Assembly (NCBI GenBank): GCA_023213395.1
Contig: CM041465.1
Location: 121,031,741-121,095,740 of the forward strand
Direction of reading: 5' to 3'
DNA: 64,000 bases
Origin: Cycas panzhihuaensis
Taxonomy: Eukaryota; Cycadophyta
Part shown: piece after piece, positions 9,941-21,792 of the stretch
How positions within the stretch are numbered: position 1 is the stretch's first letter
Layout: the number at the start of each line of letters is the position of its first letter
Notes under the pieces: model-generated
Databases searched by the model: none
Seen by the model: only the letters and a program-made list of their open reading frames with translations
What the model was told of the DNA's origin: nothing
Translations under genes and position numbers: made by a program

Positions 9941-10721
9941 TTAAGCAAAGGAGAAACAACCAATGTTAGAAAGCCAAAGTGTCAACAATTTGTAACTACT
10001 CTTGTAACTACCCAATTGTAGTTAGTAGCTTCATAGTTGTTGTCTCAACTATTTGTTGTCACAGTTTTTTTGGGAATATTTTGACCAAAGTTGCTTTGAC
10101 CTACACTAAAGTTCCTTTTTGCCCTTGGGTTTGCCATTCGACATAATACTTGAAAATTTTCTTACATCAAACAAATTCTAACATCATAACAATTTTTGGC
10201 AACTTGAGTCATATTTCACTTTACTTGACCATAGTGGTGTGGCTTCAGATGTGCTTCAGTCTAGTAGTACACTTATAGTAACCCTTGAGTTGTATAATGT
10301 GACACCAATAAAGTTGAATCATTTGTTAGAGTATGCAAGTAGACTCATAAGGCTAATAGGATATATATAAACCTAGTGCTTTGGGAAATATAGGCAAAGA
10401 CTCATAATGATTATATATTAATAAAACAACATGTTATACACTACTTTAAATCTTAAACTAGACAAGCCTATATGATTCTTGAAGGATAACATTTTAGGAT
10501 TGGTTTTTGGAGGTGGATAAACTTAAGGCTCAAGGGATTGAATTGATGGATGTGAATCAAAACCTCATGCCTAGTTTGCCATGAATCTTTGTATGCTTGT
10601 GTATTTTTATGATGGCTTATATGTTTTGGATCATGTTTTGAATGGGTATGTTTGTAATATTTTTTTAGCATTTGGAGGACAACATTCTAATGTATTGTAA
10701 ATTTTATTGTGTGTTGTATAG
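9941..10721 (+). other. LKR/SDH: Intron-like sequence before LKR/SDH exon
   Basis: AT-rich non-coding sequence with no recognised element. Its last bases (TTGTGTGTTGTATAG) form a plausible 3' splice site in front of the exon at 10722. I found no earlier LKR/SDH exon here. Confidence 0.5.
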
Positions 10722-10892
10722 TCAATTGTATGTATTGGGAAAACAGATTTCCTCGCTTGTTGTCAAACAAGAATATGCAAGATCTAATGAGGTCATCAAG
10801 CCGACTCGTGGGTGTAGCTGATATAACTTGTGATATTGGGGGTTCAATTGAATGTCTAAATCATGCAACACAAATAGAATGCCCTTTCTTCA
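10722..10892 (+). CDS. LKR/SDH: LKR/SDH exon (lysine-ketoglutarate reductase/saccharopine dehydrogenase)
   Basis: The 57-codon block reads NCMYWENRFPRLLS, QDLMRSS, LVGVADITCDIGGSIE and ends CPFFR. These are the conserved motifs of the lysine-ketoglutarate reductase half of the plant bifunctional enzyme, which condenses lysine with 2-oxoglutarate to saccharopine in lysine breakdown. The exon is bounded by TATAG on the left and CAG|GTATCA on the right, both good splice sites, and has no stop. It is a single exon; its neighbours in the gene are not in the window. It could be part of a live gene with very long introns or an orphan duplicated exon. The splice sites and clean frame favour a real or recent gene piece. 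Confidence 0.78.
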
Positions 10893-12506
10893 GGTATCAT
10901 TATCAACCAAACTTCTAATTGTATGCTTTTAATGTAGGTATTTTGAACTCTTATTTATTATTGAAATAAAAGCATACATTGGTATGCAAAATTATTCTCT
11001 AAGCAATGATAATGGTAAAATTGAGCATATGTAACTTGCCTTGCTTGGAAATAATTGTGACATTACACCATGTGAACCATTGTTGATAATCCATCATTAA
11101 TTATTTTGAGCAGTTATTTGTTATTAAAAGAAAAATGAAACATAGCATGTAAAGTCATTCTCTAAGAGAGGCTAATAGTGGAGTCAAGCATATGTTTTGC
11201 CCTATTTGCAAATAAACATGGCATTCAACCATGTGAGCTACTATTGATAACCCATCATCCATCGTTTCAAATGAAAGCCTTGAACCCTTGAAGGTGTTGT
11301 CATCTTTTATCTAAGTTGTTTTTGCTTTTAGGTGTGTTTCATATTTAAGCTCTTGATCTTTTGTGTCTGTACTTTCCTTCCCATTGTTATTGGAAGAAAT
11401 CAAACTTAGTATGCAAAATCATACTTTTAAGTAATGCTAATGTTAGTGTATGTAACTTGCTTTGTTTGCAAAGAATTGTGGCATTACATTATGTCAATTA
11501 TTATTGATAATCATTCATTCATTTTCTTTGAGTTAAATCGTTGAACCTTTAAAGGGTGTTTTCATATGTTATCTAAGTTGATTGTTTCTTATAGGTGTGT
11601 CTCTAAACTAAGCCATTGATCTTATCATTTGTACTTTCCTTCCCATTGTTATCTTCTCATATGATTCAAGATATTTCAAGACCTATCAACTATTGAATGA
11701 TACCTTTTTCCATTGAGTTAGTCCATGTATTAGGAAATATAACTCTCTTTCTAATAGTGTGCAATAAGACCAATCTAATTTTCATTTATTAAATTCCTTA
11801 GTTAACATAATAATAGTGCCACTTTTACCCTATGGTTGGATCAAAATTGTAATAACCCAAAATTTAACTTGCCTCATAATTGTTAGAAAATAAAATCATG
11901 CTCAAATGTTATGATAGAAAATTATATATAAGTGAAAGCAATAATTCAATACAAGGATTCTCAACAATGAGATGACATAAGATACAATATGAACTATAAG
12001 TAAACTGAAGTATGCATCATAAGACAAGACATTAAGCATTGGAGGAAATGATCATCTCCAATATTGTATTATGAATGAGTACATACTTATAGATGTAGTC
12101 CACCTTATCGAGGAATAATGATATTGGAAAACCTTTAATAGAACCTATAAGAATATATGAATACGTGAGCTATAAATACACATTTCAATAATGCTCACAG
12201 ATTAATATCTACATAAATGTGCACCTCAGTAAGATGTGTATGCTTAACATTTGAGGAATGATTATTACAATAATCATGGATTGACCATAGATTAAACATT
12301 ATTCTCAAACACTCCCTCATAATATTTAATCTTGTTTTGTTTTGTCTATCATTAAACTTTGTTTTCATCTCCAAATTGCCTCGTGTGTGCTTCCTTTATG
12401 TGCTTGTCCCTCTTCTCCAACTTTTAAGAAGAAACTTGTGTTCACCTTGTTTGGACTTACAATTTTAGGTTTATGACCTTACAAAATGATGAACCTATTT
12501 TGGATG
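10893..12506 (+). other. LKR/SDH: Intron-like sequence after LKR/SDH exon
   Basis: AT-rich non-coding DNA starting at the donor GTATCA. It holds the diverged tandem repeat at 10982-11653 and otherwise no element or frame I recognise. Copia A begins at 12507. I looked for the next LKR/SDH exon, which should follow the PFFR motif, and did not find it. Confidence 0.5.
10982..11653. repeat. Three diverged tandem repeats, about 160-265 bp
   Basis: Units begin near 10982, 11144 and 11408 with GTATGCAAAA or a variant, followed by an ATTCTCTAAG-like word, GTAACTTGCYTTG, a GGCATTACA-like word and TTGATAATCCATCATT or variants. The second and third units continue with a shared GTTGTCATCTTTTATCTAAG stretch and TGTACTTTCCTTCCCATTGT. 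Divergence is high, so the duplications are old. Confidence 0.8.
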
Positions 12507-13020
12507 TGTTAAGCTTTTATATTTAAATGTTAAATTATGTACTTTATATTGTAGAGTGTTGCACTTTATGTAAGGGTACTTTACCACTTAATGTGATAAA
12601 GTACACACTCACATTCTTTTTAGTGAGAGAATGTTGTGAATTGAGGGCCAGTGTACCCCTCTTGCACTTTTGCACATAAGATAGCTCAAGGAACACTTGT
12701 CCCACATGCAAAGAGCATGGCTTGGGTGTTTGCCATTTGTCAAACTTCCAACCCCTAAAGGTTTCCTCCTCTTCTATATAAGGAGACCGTTTCTCTAAAG
12801 CATATGAGAGTGAAATATTATACTATTATGTTGTTTATTTGAATATAATTCAATCTTGTTATTTTGGAATTGGGATCAATTCCTACTCTTCTATTGCTAG
12901 TGTTCTTATATGTTTGAGTGTATGCTTGCTTACTTTCTTGTCCATTTAGTGCTATTGATTTGATGATAATCATTTGAATCTCTTAGCATAATTTGCTCCT
13001 TATATGATCCTAGGCGTTCA
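12507..13020 (+). repeat. 5' LTR of copia A
   Basis: It starts TGTTAAGC and ends GGCGTTCA, three bases before the primer-binding site. It contains a near-palindrome ACTTTACCACTTAATGTGATAAAGT and a TATA box in CTATATAAGGAGACC near 12775. It aligns along its length with 31893-32392. Confidence 0.88.
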
Positions 13021-13023
13021 TTG

Positions 13024-13035
13024 TGGTATCAAAGC
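13024..13035 (+). promoter_or_regulatory. Primer-binding site of copia A
   Basis: TGGTATCAAAGC differs by one base from the plant initiator-tRNA-Met complement TGGTATCAGAGC and follows the LTR end after three bases. It sets the orientation of A as plus. Confidence 0.85.
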
Positions 13036-15050
13036 TACTTGGAGAGGAGTGTTGTTTTTCAGGCTTGGAGGAACCACAACAAACCCTTGGTGATGGCCTT
13101 CACTCTATGAAGGCAATCTAAGGCCAAGTTTGACTCTTTTTCTGCACTTTCTTTTTCATCTCAAAGTGTTTACAGGTTGGAAATTAACAAATTTAACTTT
13201 CTGAGATCTTTTTTGAGGCTCTATTTGTTATTACAACAAGGAAATACAAAGAAATCTTTTTTCGTTTCTCTTTATCTGCACTATAAAAATTATTGTTGTT
13301 GGTTTCTTTAACTTCCAGTGAAGAGTGTTGTAGTTTGAAGATTAAATTCTACTTTCCAGATCATTATTGGGCACTTATTCTATGAGTTGGGCATATATTC
13401 TGCATACTGTGTGTAGTATTTTGTCTTGGGGGTTGGTCTACAGTGTTAATCCTTGCTGAGAACACTTCTCTGGACCAACTTGTCTTTGTCTACTAATTGT
13501 TGATAACAGTTGGTACCTTTGTTTACAACCCTAGTTGGGCACCTTCTCTCCTTGCTCTTTGGCAATTTTGTACATGTAGGATGGCTCCTCAAAAGGTTGA
13601 ACGGCTTCCTACTAACACCCGACTCCCTTCTAATAGTTGAGCAGCTCCTCATTGGCTAGGCATCTTCATCTCGTGGCTTGGCATCTATCGTTTTCAACCT
13701 ACTATCTGTCCACCAGTTCAAAGCAAGGAAGTGGATTGTTCTCCTTGCACCAGCCATCTCACACCTCTAAACTACTCCATGATGGTGATATTCCATTGAA
13801 AAATCCATTTCCAATGTTCGTTGAAGATTTGACTAATTCATTTGATCTACTCGATCGATTTTTCGATCTTTGGTTCACCGCAAGTCCACTACCGCAATCC
13901 TGTTTACAAAAATATTTCATATTTCTCACTATAATGTTATAACCATATGTTATAACAATTGGAATAATTCCTTGAATATTCTAATTTTAATAATTTCCTT
14001 TTTCTAAAAGTTTCTTTTGTTAAAGTGTTTAATGTTATCTTGTCATTTTTAAAGAAAAAATACTTTAATTTTTTTGTTTTGAGTTTTATAAACACATGAA
14101 AAAATTTGCAAGTGTGTCTTTTTACTCAAAATCAGTGATTTGAAAAATATTTATACTTTTTTGTGAAAAAATCACATTGTACAGGTGTGTTAAAGACTCC
14201 CTGGGAGGTGTCCTCTTAGTCCTAGTCATAAAAAAGAAGCTAAAAATCACTTCTTAATACAAAAAATCACTTTTTTGGGGCGCGTTAAGACTATTTTAAA
14301 GTCCTAACATCTTCTTGGTGGTGTGTGACTTGGCGCAAGTAATTAAAGTGTGTGATTGTTTTTGCACTTAAAGAAAGAATCCATTCCAAGCACTACATGC
14401 AAGCAACAAGTTCTGATTTGGCACTTGTACCTTTTTCATGTTTTTAGTGCTCTCTTTGCTACACTTAGTGTTATTTTAAGCACTCAAGCAACTTCATTTG
14501 AAAGTATTTTGCATTAGGCTTTCAAGCAATTGCAAGGCAATATTATATTCTTTTCATTACAAATTTATTTTAATCCATTTAATACTTAAAAAATTGTTTA
14601 AAAATCTTTGTTGGAGAGGCACAAAAAGGATTAGAACTTTGCCTCTTCTCAAGATTGGTGCATTCCCTAGGGGATCAACCAATTGTATAGTCAGCACACA
14701 GCAATTGAGATTTTTTTTGAAGGAAAGGAGGTTCAGAAAGGGTGTTATTGGAGTTGTAAATTCCAAGGAAAGCATGGTACGATCGTGCAGATCAACCCTA
14801 TCTCACTTTTTCTAAACTTGACCTTGGCCAACTGTTGTATCTATTTGAAAGATCAGGGTTGGACTAACTCATTGTTTAGCCCTCCATCTCTCAAATGACT
14901 CTGTTCATTTGATGGATCATCTTTGTAAGATTAGGGATGTTGGTGTATTTGTGCGCGAAACTTAAGCAGCGAAAGTCTTTAGTTTTCAAGTCATTTTTTA
15001 GTTACAAGAGCATTTTTAAACAACTTTATAATATAACGGTGGCAATCAAC
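13036..15050 (+). other. Leader of copia A
   Basis: About 2 kb lies between the primer site and the gag start. No protein is recognised in it. It contains several TTGGGCA words between 13367 and 13540, a motif also repeated in the leader of copia I. A stretch near 14040-14300 is rich in A and T runs. The length is unusual for a copia leader, so an unrecognised old insertion may be hidden here. Confidence 0.55.
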
Positions 15051-15960
15051 ATGCTTAATGCAAGCCACATTAAGTTAATTGGTGAAGATAACTTTCAAGA
15101 ATGGAAAAAACAAGTAAAAAATTTGTTTATTATGAATAAATTTTGGACTTATGTATCTGAGATAAATTTCAAACTTGTTTCCCACTAAAAGTCCAACAGA
15201 TGATACTGTAATAATTTAGCTTGATCCTGTTTTAGTTGCTGCTTAGGAAGTTAAGGATAAAATAGCTTTTAAAAGAGGCATGTGACACTTTGGTTGCTTT
15301 GTATGAAAGGCAAGATGATGTTCACATTGTTATGACTAAAGTAAAGTTGTTTACTTTAAAATTTGTTGAGCCCATAATGGCTTTTTTGTTATCCATCAAA
15401 GAGATCAATAATGAGTCAACAACATTAGGCAAACATGCATCAAATGGAGACCTTGTGATTACCATGATTCATGCATTACCACAGGAGTACAATGGTTTCA
15501 TTTCATCAATCACAAGGGAAGGCACGCTTGGCACCATGATTTTCAATCAACTTGAAAGTTTCTTATTAGAAGAAGAGCAAATCTATTCTCATTAGGATGA
15601 ACCATCAACATTTGGAGCATTTATAGCCCAGTACAAGGGCAAACATACTCCCAAACAAAACTTCAACAAACAGTTTAGGAATCTCAATATTGGCAGATGA
15701 AAAGACAATAACATTGTTTGTCATTATTGTGACAAAATGGGCCACATTTTATCTAAGTGCCAAAAAAGACAATTCGACTTGCAACAATAGCAACAACACC
15801 AGCCACAACAACAATAAAGTCAACAACAACAGAGACAACAACAACGTCAAGAACAATAGCCCCCTCATAGACCAAATTGAGGTTGATTTCGAGGAGGTCA
15901 CAAAAGAAGGGGGGCACTTAGAGTGGCCATCAATGCCACACAAATCAATTTGCAAATGAT
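15051..15960 (+). pseudogene. Copia gag with CCHC zinc knuckle (element A)
   Basis: The frame starts MLNASHIKLIGEDNFQEWKK, the usual opening of plant copia gag, followed by a middle part with ALPQEYNGFISSI, LGTMIFNQLESFLLEEE. A zinc knuckle CHYCDKMGHILSKC with intact C-C-H-C spacing lies at 15719-15760. A CAA/CAC-rich Gln/Asn run follows. Gag forms the particle and binds the element RNA through the knuckle. Several frameshifts and stops break it, so it is a pseudogene. Confidence 0.88.
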
Positions 15961-15969
15961 AATGACAAA

Positions 15970-16345
15970 TTGTTTTGTGCCTATCATATCTCAAACAATG
16001 ACAACTCATGGATTGTCAATTCAGGAGCATCTCGTCATATGATTGGAGATGAGGATTTGCTCTATGACATTACAGAATACAAAGGGCAAACAATCACTCT
16101 TGGTAATGATGAGATTGTTCAAATATTTAGAGTGGAAAAAATTGCCTCCTTCCACTCACCAGATTGCCCTAACTCCATATTTTCCATAGGTGATGCTTCC
16201 TTGGTGCCATCATGCCCAAGAATCTGCTATCTGCTAGTCAACATGATAGGCAAGAAATGAGCATTTTATTTAAAGGTAGGAAATGCACTATCGGTGACAA
16301 GAATAATCAAGTGGTTGCCATTGGTCATGAAGACCATGGACTTTA
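15970..16345 (+). pseudogene. Copia protease, 5' part, split by element B
   Basis: The frame contains SWIVNSGASRHM, where the family has D-[ST]-G-A at the active site; the catalytic Asp is Asn here (AAT at 16018-16020). A typical ITLGN block follows, then a frame break, and AIGHEDHGLY at the edge of the B insertion. Reading resumes at 30009 with KLDASN, which matches the normal protease-to-integrase junction and confirms the split. Confidence 0.85.
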
Positions 16346-16702
16346 TGTTGAGGGAATGGATCTAGGGATCTAGTGCACTAACACTACACAATGGCAAATA
16401 AGCATAATGTACTCAACAAGAGAAATGCTAATAGCTTGAGCTCAAAGAGGAGAAGTGTAGAATGATCACTCTCCATGTAATTTCAGCTTATATAATGAGA
16501 ATGCTCATTAGGGTTTGGAATTTGAGTTTTCCCTCCCAATGACATTCAGATGAGATTACATGAAATTACAGTGAAATGAACTTTATGTCATTTCACTTAA
16601 GTGACTTAAGGATAGTCACCTTATCCTAAAGTTACAAACACAAAAGTGACTTTATCTAATTCTAACTTTATGAAATGACCATGTGACATTAACATAGTCA
16701 CA
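16346..16702 (-). repeat. 3' LTR of copia B
   Basis: This 357-bp copy differs from the right copy by a small number of substitutions and indels, including an eight-base gap after GGCAAATA. A pyrimidine-rich run on the plus strand (ATCCCCACCCCT, 16703-16714) follows and is the polypurine tract on the element strand. Confidence 0.92.
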
Positions 16703-16714
16703 ATCCCCACCCCT

Positions 16715-17214
16715 AATGGTAAAAGGTCATTTTCCTTTATCCTATTCTAATCTATGAGGTCTTCATTGTAGCCTCATTATTACATTGAGAAAAAAAATTC
16801 TACAACCTACAAGACACTTTTGTGGGAAAACCCTCGGGGGAATAAAAACCCACAGACTTGACTTCCTATTCTATGAAGTGGCTCAGGTGGCTTATTGAGT
16901 GTAGCCAGATATCCAAGTAGTACAAGTTGGTTATGTACCTTCAATCTGTTGAGTCTCCATATACCGTTTCGTCATCCCCCATGCCCTTTTGGGTTTTCAC
17001 AGGTTTTGATTTTTGAAACAAGTACAACCCAAGTCCTTTTGTGCCCACTGGGGGTTTTCACGAATGGGAGCAAGCAAAGACTTACTCTAGTCCTTTCGCG
17101 CCTACAAGGGGTTTTCACAAATGGGATAGAGTATGCTGGTCCAGTGTGCCATCCCCTTCAATCAGCTAGAGATGGAGGCCTTGAGGCCGAGCTGCTGTAG
17201 GAACTGTTCAAACT
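16715..17214 (-). other. 3' untranslated region of copia B
   Basis: No coding signal lies between the RNase H tail and the polypurine tract. A short block ending in GGGGTTTTCAC(G/A)AATGGGA occurs twice, at about 17034-17067 and 17091-17126, with looser versions upstream. Confidence 0.6.
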
Positions 17215-17974
17215 TCAACCTTTGCAGCGGTTTGGTGAAGATATCGGCCATTTGATTTGCTGTGGGGCAATGTTCCAATTGTATTATGCTGTTATGGATC
17301 AGTTCTCAAATCTTGTGGACTTTTGTACTAATATGCTTTGTACGATTATGAAAAACAAGATTCTTGGCCATGTGGATTGCTGACTGATTGTCCACATGTA
17401 AGCTTGTTGGACCTGTCTAGGTGATATCCAAAGTATGTAATAATTTGTGAAGCCATATCACCTCCTTGCTAGTCTCAGAAGCAACTATGTATTCGGCTTC
17501 AACAGTAGAATCTGCAATGATTTTTTGCCGCCTTGACCACCATGAAATTGGAGCTATTCCAAGAAATGTGATGTACTCGGATGTTGATGTTCTTGTATCT
17601 TTGTCATTGGCAAAATTTGAGTCTGTGCATGTTGTAAGTTTGAAATCATCGTTGTGCTCATACAACAAACCAAGTTCGTTGGTCATCTTTAGGTACTTCA
17701 ACAATGGTATTGCTGCTTGCCAATGGTTTTGCTTTGGAGTTGTTATGTGACAGGCAGGAATGCCAACGGCATGGGAAATATCCGGCCTTGTGTTGGTAAC
17801 ATAGATGAGGCTACCTACAAGTTGCCAATAGAGTGTTGTGTCTGCCTCTCGAGTGTCTTTGTTGGAAAGTTTGACATTGGGCTCCATTGGAGTAGACATT
17901 GTTCTGGCATCTTCTAATCGGAACTTGATGAGAAGATCGCTGATATATTTTTCTTGGGAGAAAGATTTTTCCAC
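17215..17974 (-). pseudogene. Copia RNase H (element B)
   Basis: A 185-codon uninterrupted frame reads EKYISDLLIKF, GSLIYVTNTRPDIS, LLKYLKMT, TDSNFAND, SEYITFLG, WWSRRQKIIADSTVEAEY and EVIWLHKLL, the full set of copia RNase H and connection landmarks. The Asp in TDSN and the Glu in EAEY are kept. The tail beyond 17417 continues with stops (NPVFHN-like piece toward 17340). The enzyme degrades RNA of the RNA-DNA hybrid. This is one of the better-preserved domains of B. Confidence 0.9.
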
Positions 17975-17979
17975 TGCAT

Positions 17980-19066
17980 TGAGTTACGTCAATTCCCAAG
18001 TAATATCTATTAGTCTGAGGTCAGACAATTCGAAGGATTTTGACAAGTCCATCTTCAATTTGCTGATATCCTGCTCACTGTTTTTGGTTATTAGCATGTT
18101 GTGCACAAAGATCAGCGACTTTGCCTTTTTCTCTCTTGATGAACAAAGTTGCATCAACGTCTTGATAGTCACATACCTCATAACCAAGTTGCCTCATTTT
18201 GTTGGACAACTTGGTGAACCAAGCGCGGGGGGTTTGTTTTAGGCCATATAGCGACTTTTTTAGTCTGCACACTTTCTGCTGCTATCTTAAAGCCTTCAGG
18301 CTATGTCATGTAGATTTCTTCTTCCAAATCTCCATTGAGAAAAGCAGTTTTCACATCGAGTTGGTGGATTTTCCACCCCTGTGGAGCAACCAAGGCCACA
18401 AGTGCTCTGATTGTGGGCCATTTGGTAGTTGGTGCGAAGACCTTTGTGTAGTCGATGCCTTCCCTTTGGGTGAATCCTTTTGCGACCAACCTTGCCTTGT
18501 GTTTTTCAAGGGTGCCATCTGATCTATGTTTATTTTTGAACACCCATCTGTTTCTACCTTTCTTCCCAAAGGCAGAACAACGAGCTCCCATGTACCGTTC
18601 TTGATCAAGGATTGGTATTCTTCATTCATGGCATTTCTCCAAACTGTGTGTTTCACAGCTTCTTGGTATGATAGAGGCTTGTCATTTAAAGCAAGGTGTA
18701 GTTCAGTCGGTTCAAGCTCTGTGGGAAGTGATGTTTGCTCCCTTGCTCTGTAGGCATCGCTTCGAGTGCCAGTTTTGCCTACCTCATCAGGTCTCAAGTC
18801 TTTGTGCAACTGGTAGGCTTCTCGAAAACCTTTGGTTAGGAATGAGGTTCTCATTTCCACAACATCCTGGTCTTCATTTTGATCCTGAAAAGCATCATGA
18901 CAGATGTATGGTCCGGAGGTTGATGACATTGCTGGAGAAGACGACCGTGCAACTGAAGGTGGTGAAGGTGGTTCTTTTGCAACTCTGTTTCCTTTTGATA
19001 CTTGACATGGTGATTCTTGGTTATTCTCCCAAGATGGTGTTGGATTAGCGCACATTGGCATAGGAT
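17980..19066 (-). pseudogene. Copia reverse transcriptase (element B), catalytic box lost
   Basis: Landmarks in order are MNEEYQSLIKNGTWELV, NRWVFKNKH, KARLVAKGFTQREGIDY, VAPQGWKIHQLDVKTAFLNGDLEEEIYM and LKKSLYGLKQTPRAWF. The catalytic box, YVDDM in the family, reads FVHNM here, so both metal-binding aspartates are lost. Three frame changes also split the domain. It cannot polymerise DNA. Confidence 0.9.
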
Positions 19067-20200
19067 CTAAGTCAAGGATAGTGTCCTCTGAGGCTCTATT
19101 GTCAGATTCCAAAATTTTGAGTATTTCTTTAGTGTCTCCTCCCCCCTCGCCCCAAATGTTGGAATTTGTATATCATATGCTTGGACATCATTGTATCTAT
19201 GAGATGGTGCTTTAGAATCAAGTTGAAGTAGCTGATTCTCTATCTCTGCAAACACCACATCCCTAGTGATAATGATCTTCTTTAATGTTGGAATGAAGAT
19301 CTTGTACCCTTTCTTGTTCATAGGGTACCCAACAAAGATGCCCTTTAAAGCTCGCGACTGGAGCTTATTTCTGTGCTCATCAAGAATTTGAGCATCACAA
19401 GTAGAGTCGAAAATTTTGAAGTGATGGATGGTGGGGGTCCGTCTAGTCCATCGTTCATTTGGTGACGGGCTGAGCTTCGATGGACTTATGCTATTCATAC
19501 AGTAGACTGCAATATAAATAGCTTCAACCCAAAGATATGCAGGTACATTCTTAAAGACGAGCATAGCCTGTGTCATATTCATTATGGTTCTGTTAGCCCT
19601 TTCAACAATGCCATTCTGTTGAGGGGTACCTGTAATAGTTGTTTGATGCTTGATCCCTTGGTGATGCAAAAAGTCTTCAAATTCATTTGAAGTGTATTTG
19701 CCACCATTGTCAGTCCTGAGATACTTCAACTAATATCCAGATTTCTTCTCTATGAGAGTCTTGAATGCCTTGAATATTGTGAATGCTTCATCTTTCGATT
19801 TGAGAAAGGTTACCCATACCCTTTGAGTGAAGTCATCAATAAATGTAATGTAGTACCTCTTTCATGTGAGAGAAGGGATAGGCATAGGCCCACGGATGTC
19901 TGAGTGTACTAATTCAAGAGGTTGGTTGACTTTCCATTGACTCTGGGGAAATGGTTGTCGGTGGGATTTGGCAATAATGAAAGCTTCACATTTGAATGGC
20001 TTAGAGGAAAATTTGGACAGACCTGGAGTGGAATGGGAGATTTTCTTAAGTCGATCAAGTTTGACGTGCCCCATGCGAGCATGCCAGAGAGCTTCTAGGG
20101 ACAGCTTGGAATGAGTCAAGGTGACATTATATGCAAGTTCTTTTTCGATACAGATGGGCGTAGCAACTTGGTATACGAAAGAAGACAATGTGGTTCTAGT
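19067..20200 (-). pseudogene. Copia integrase (element B)
   Basis: LWHARMGHVKLDRL begins the zinc-binding region, where the family's CEAC reads CEAF, losing one cysteine. The catalytic core keeps all three acidic residues in VHSDIRGP, RTDNGGKY and QQNGIVERANRT. The C-terminal part has LKGIFVGYP, KGYKIF and ITRDVVF. The frame is broken between 19729 and 19862. Integrase inserts element cDNA and makes the 5-bp target duplication seen here. Confidence 0.9.
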
Positions 20201-20580
20201 CAGTCTAAATAGTTTACCTTCAAGTTTCCCAATCATCACTATAGAACATGAAAGCGGGTGAAGAACACTAAGAACTTGATCATTAGCTGTGACACTCAGG
20301 TCGAATACATGGGAGACAAGTGTGGATAGTGACATAAGGTTTTGTTTGAGATGGGGAATATCCAAGACATCTTTTAAAGTAAAATTGGGCAGGCCTGGGA
20401 GCTTCAGGTGTATGGATCCCATGCCCTGAACAGGTTGTGTCGACTTATCATCCATGTGTACTACTCTCGTGACCTCTGAATCAAAATCCTGGAAGAAGTC
20501 TTGGTGACAAGTCTTGTGCTAGGTAGCTCTGTGTCCATAACCCAGTCTGATGATGATGTTGATGCAGTATTTGCCTGTCC
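20201..20580 (-). pseudogene. Copia protease (element B)
   Basis: The piece before integrase reads LPNFTLKDVLDIPHLKQNLMS and VTANDQVLSV, typical of the copia protease C-terminal half. The active-site frame upstream reads DWVMDTELPS near 20530, where the family has D-[ST]-G; Gly is replaced by Glu. Frameshifts separate the two halves. Confidence 0.7.
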
Positions 20581-21677
20581 AAGAGGTAGAGGTAGTGGCA
20601 AATCAAGTTGACAAATGGCTGTGCCTCAATGCACCTCTTAGGTCTAGAAGCAACAGATGAGGTGGATTCTTCCCTGCTTTGTTGAATATGTGCCTTAATG
20701 AGATTTGCTCCTACAAATAAGTCATCATGACTCTCATCAACATTGTGGGCTTGATGCTGCTGTTGTTGATGACGAGGCAATCTGTTGTAGTCAATGCGAT
20801 AATCTTTTGCAAGGTGTCCTTTCTTGTTACACCTTTGACACGTGGGAGCATTGTTGTTTGACTGACTCTGATTGGCAGCCTTTTGACTGTTGTTTTGCTA
20901 TTGACCTTGTTGTTGCCTCTGTTCTTGTCCATGTTGCTTTCCATTGCCTCTTCTGCGACCTCTCCTTCCTCCGTGTGAAGATTGACCTTATTGTTTGGTG
21001 TAGTATACTTCTTTGTCCATGTCAGCTTCAAAGGCTGCATTAGGAGGTGAATTTGAAAGTGGGAAGTTGGTAGCGAAAGTCTTGTCATGTTGAATAAACT
21101 TCTCAGCTAACTCTTTGAAGTCAAGTGTCTTCAATGTGCAAGATGACTGAATATTTCCTAGTAGGTTCTTATAATCAGGGACGTGCAAACTTGACTGAAT
21201 TAGGAAGGCCCAAGTTATGCATTGGGTCTTAAAATCCTTGTCAATGGCCTGTTTAATGGGGCAAGGAGCATTGATGGTTTCATGTGCTCATCATTTCTAC
21301 ATTTGCATCTTGTTCATCTTCAATACCATATGAACAAACTCCAAGTCTGATCGAGTATCGAAGTTTCTTTTGAGGACTTTGAAGACCTTGAAGGCAACGT
21401 CGTGCTACTTGTCATCGATCAAGTTGTCTAAGGAGTAATCTGTAACTAGCAAGATCCTTGCTCTGATCTTCTGGTTTTCAATGATCCACTGTCGTCTTTG
21501 TGGATTATTAGGTGGAGCAGCTAGAGATGTGCCATCGCTTTGTGGTGTGGTGTCAATAGTAGGTACTATCGGGGTTAACTCCAAATGGTCCAGCCAGAGT
21601 CCCTCATACTTGGTTGCGTTCTTGACTCCCGTGAACCATAGATCCCAGTTCTCCTTCCCCTTTAGCGTACAATTCAT
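20581..21677 (-). pseudogene. Copia gag (element B)
   Basis: The start reads MNCTLKGKENWDLWFTGVKN, a usual copia gag opening. Later pieces are LKTLDFKELAEKFIQHDK and a zinc knuckle CQRCNKKGHLAKDY near 20790-20835, whose last cysteine is Tyr. Gln/Asn-rich stretches flank the knuckle. Frameshifts and stops break it repeatedly. The 21678-21792 leader piece leads directly into gypsy C. Confidence 0.85.
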
Positions 21678-21792
21678 ATTCTACTTGAAGTTGGTTGACA
21701 TGGTGGTGTGAAAAGATGAATGAGAGTGATCTATATAAATGTATATGAAAATGCACTAAGTAGAAGAAGGTGGAGTCACTGACACTTGTGAC

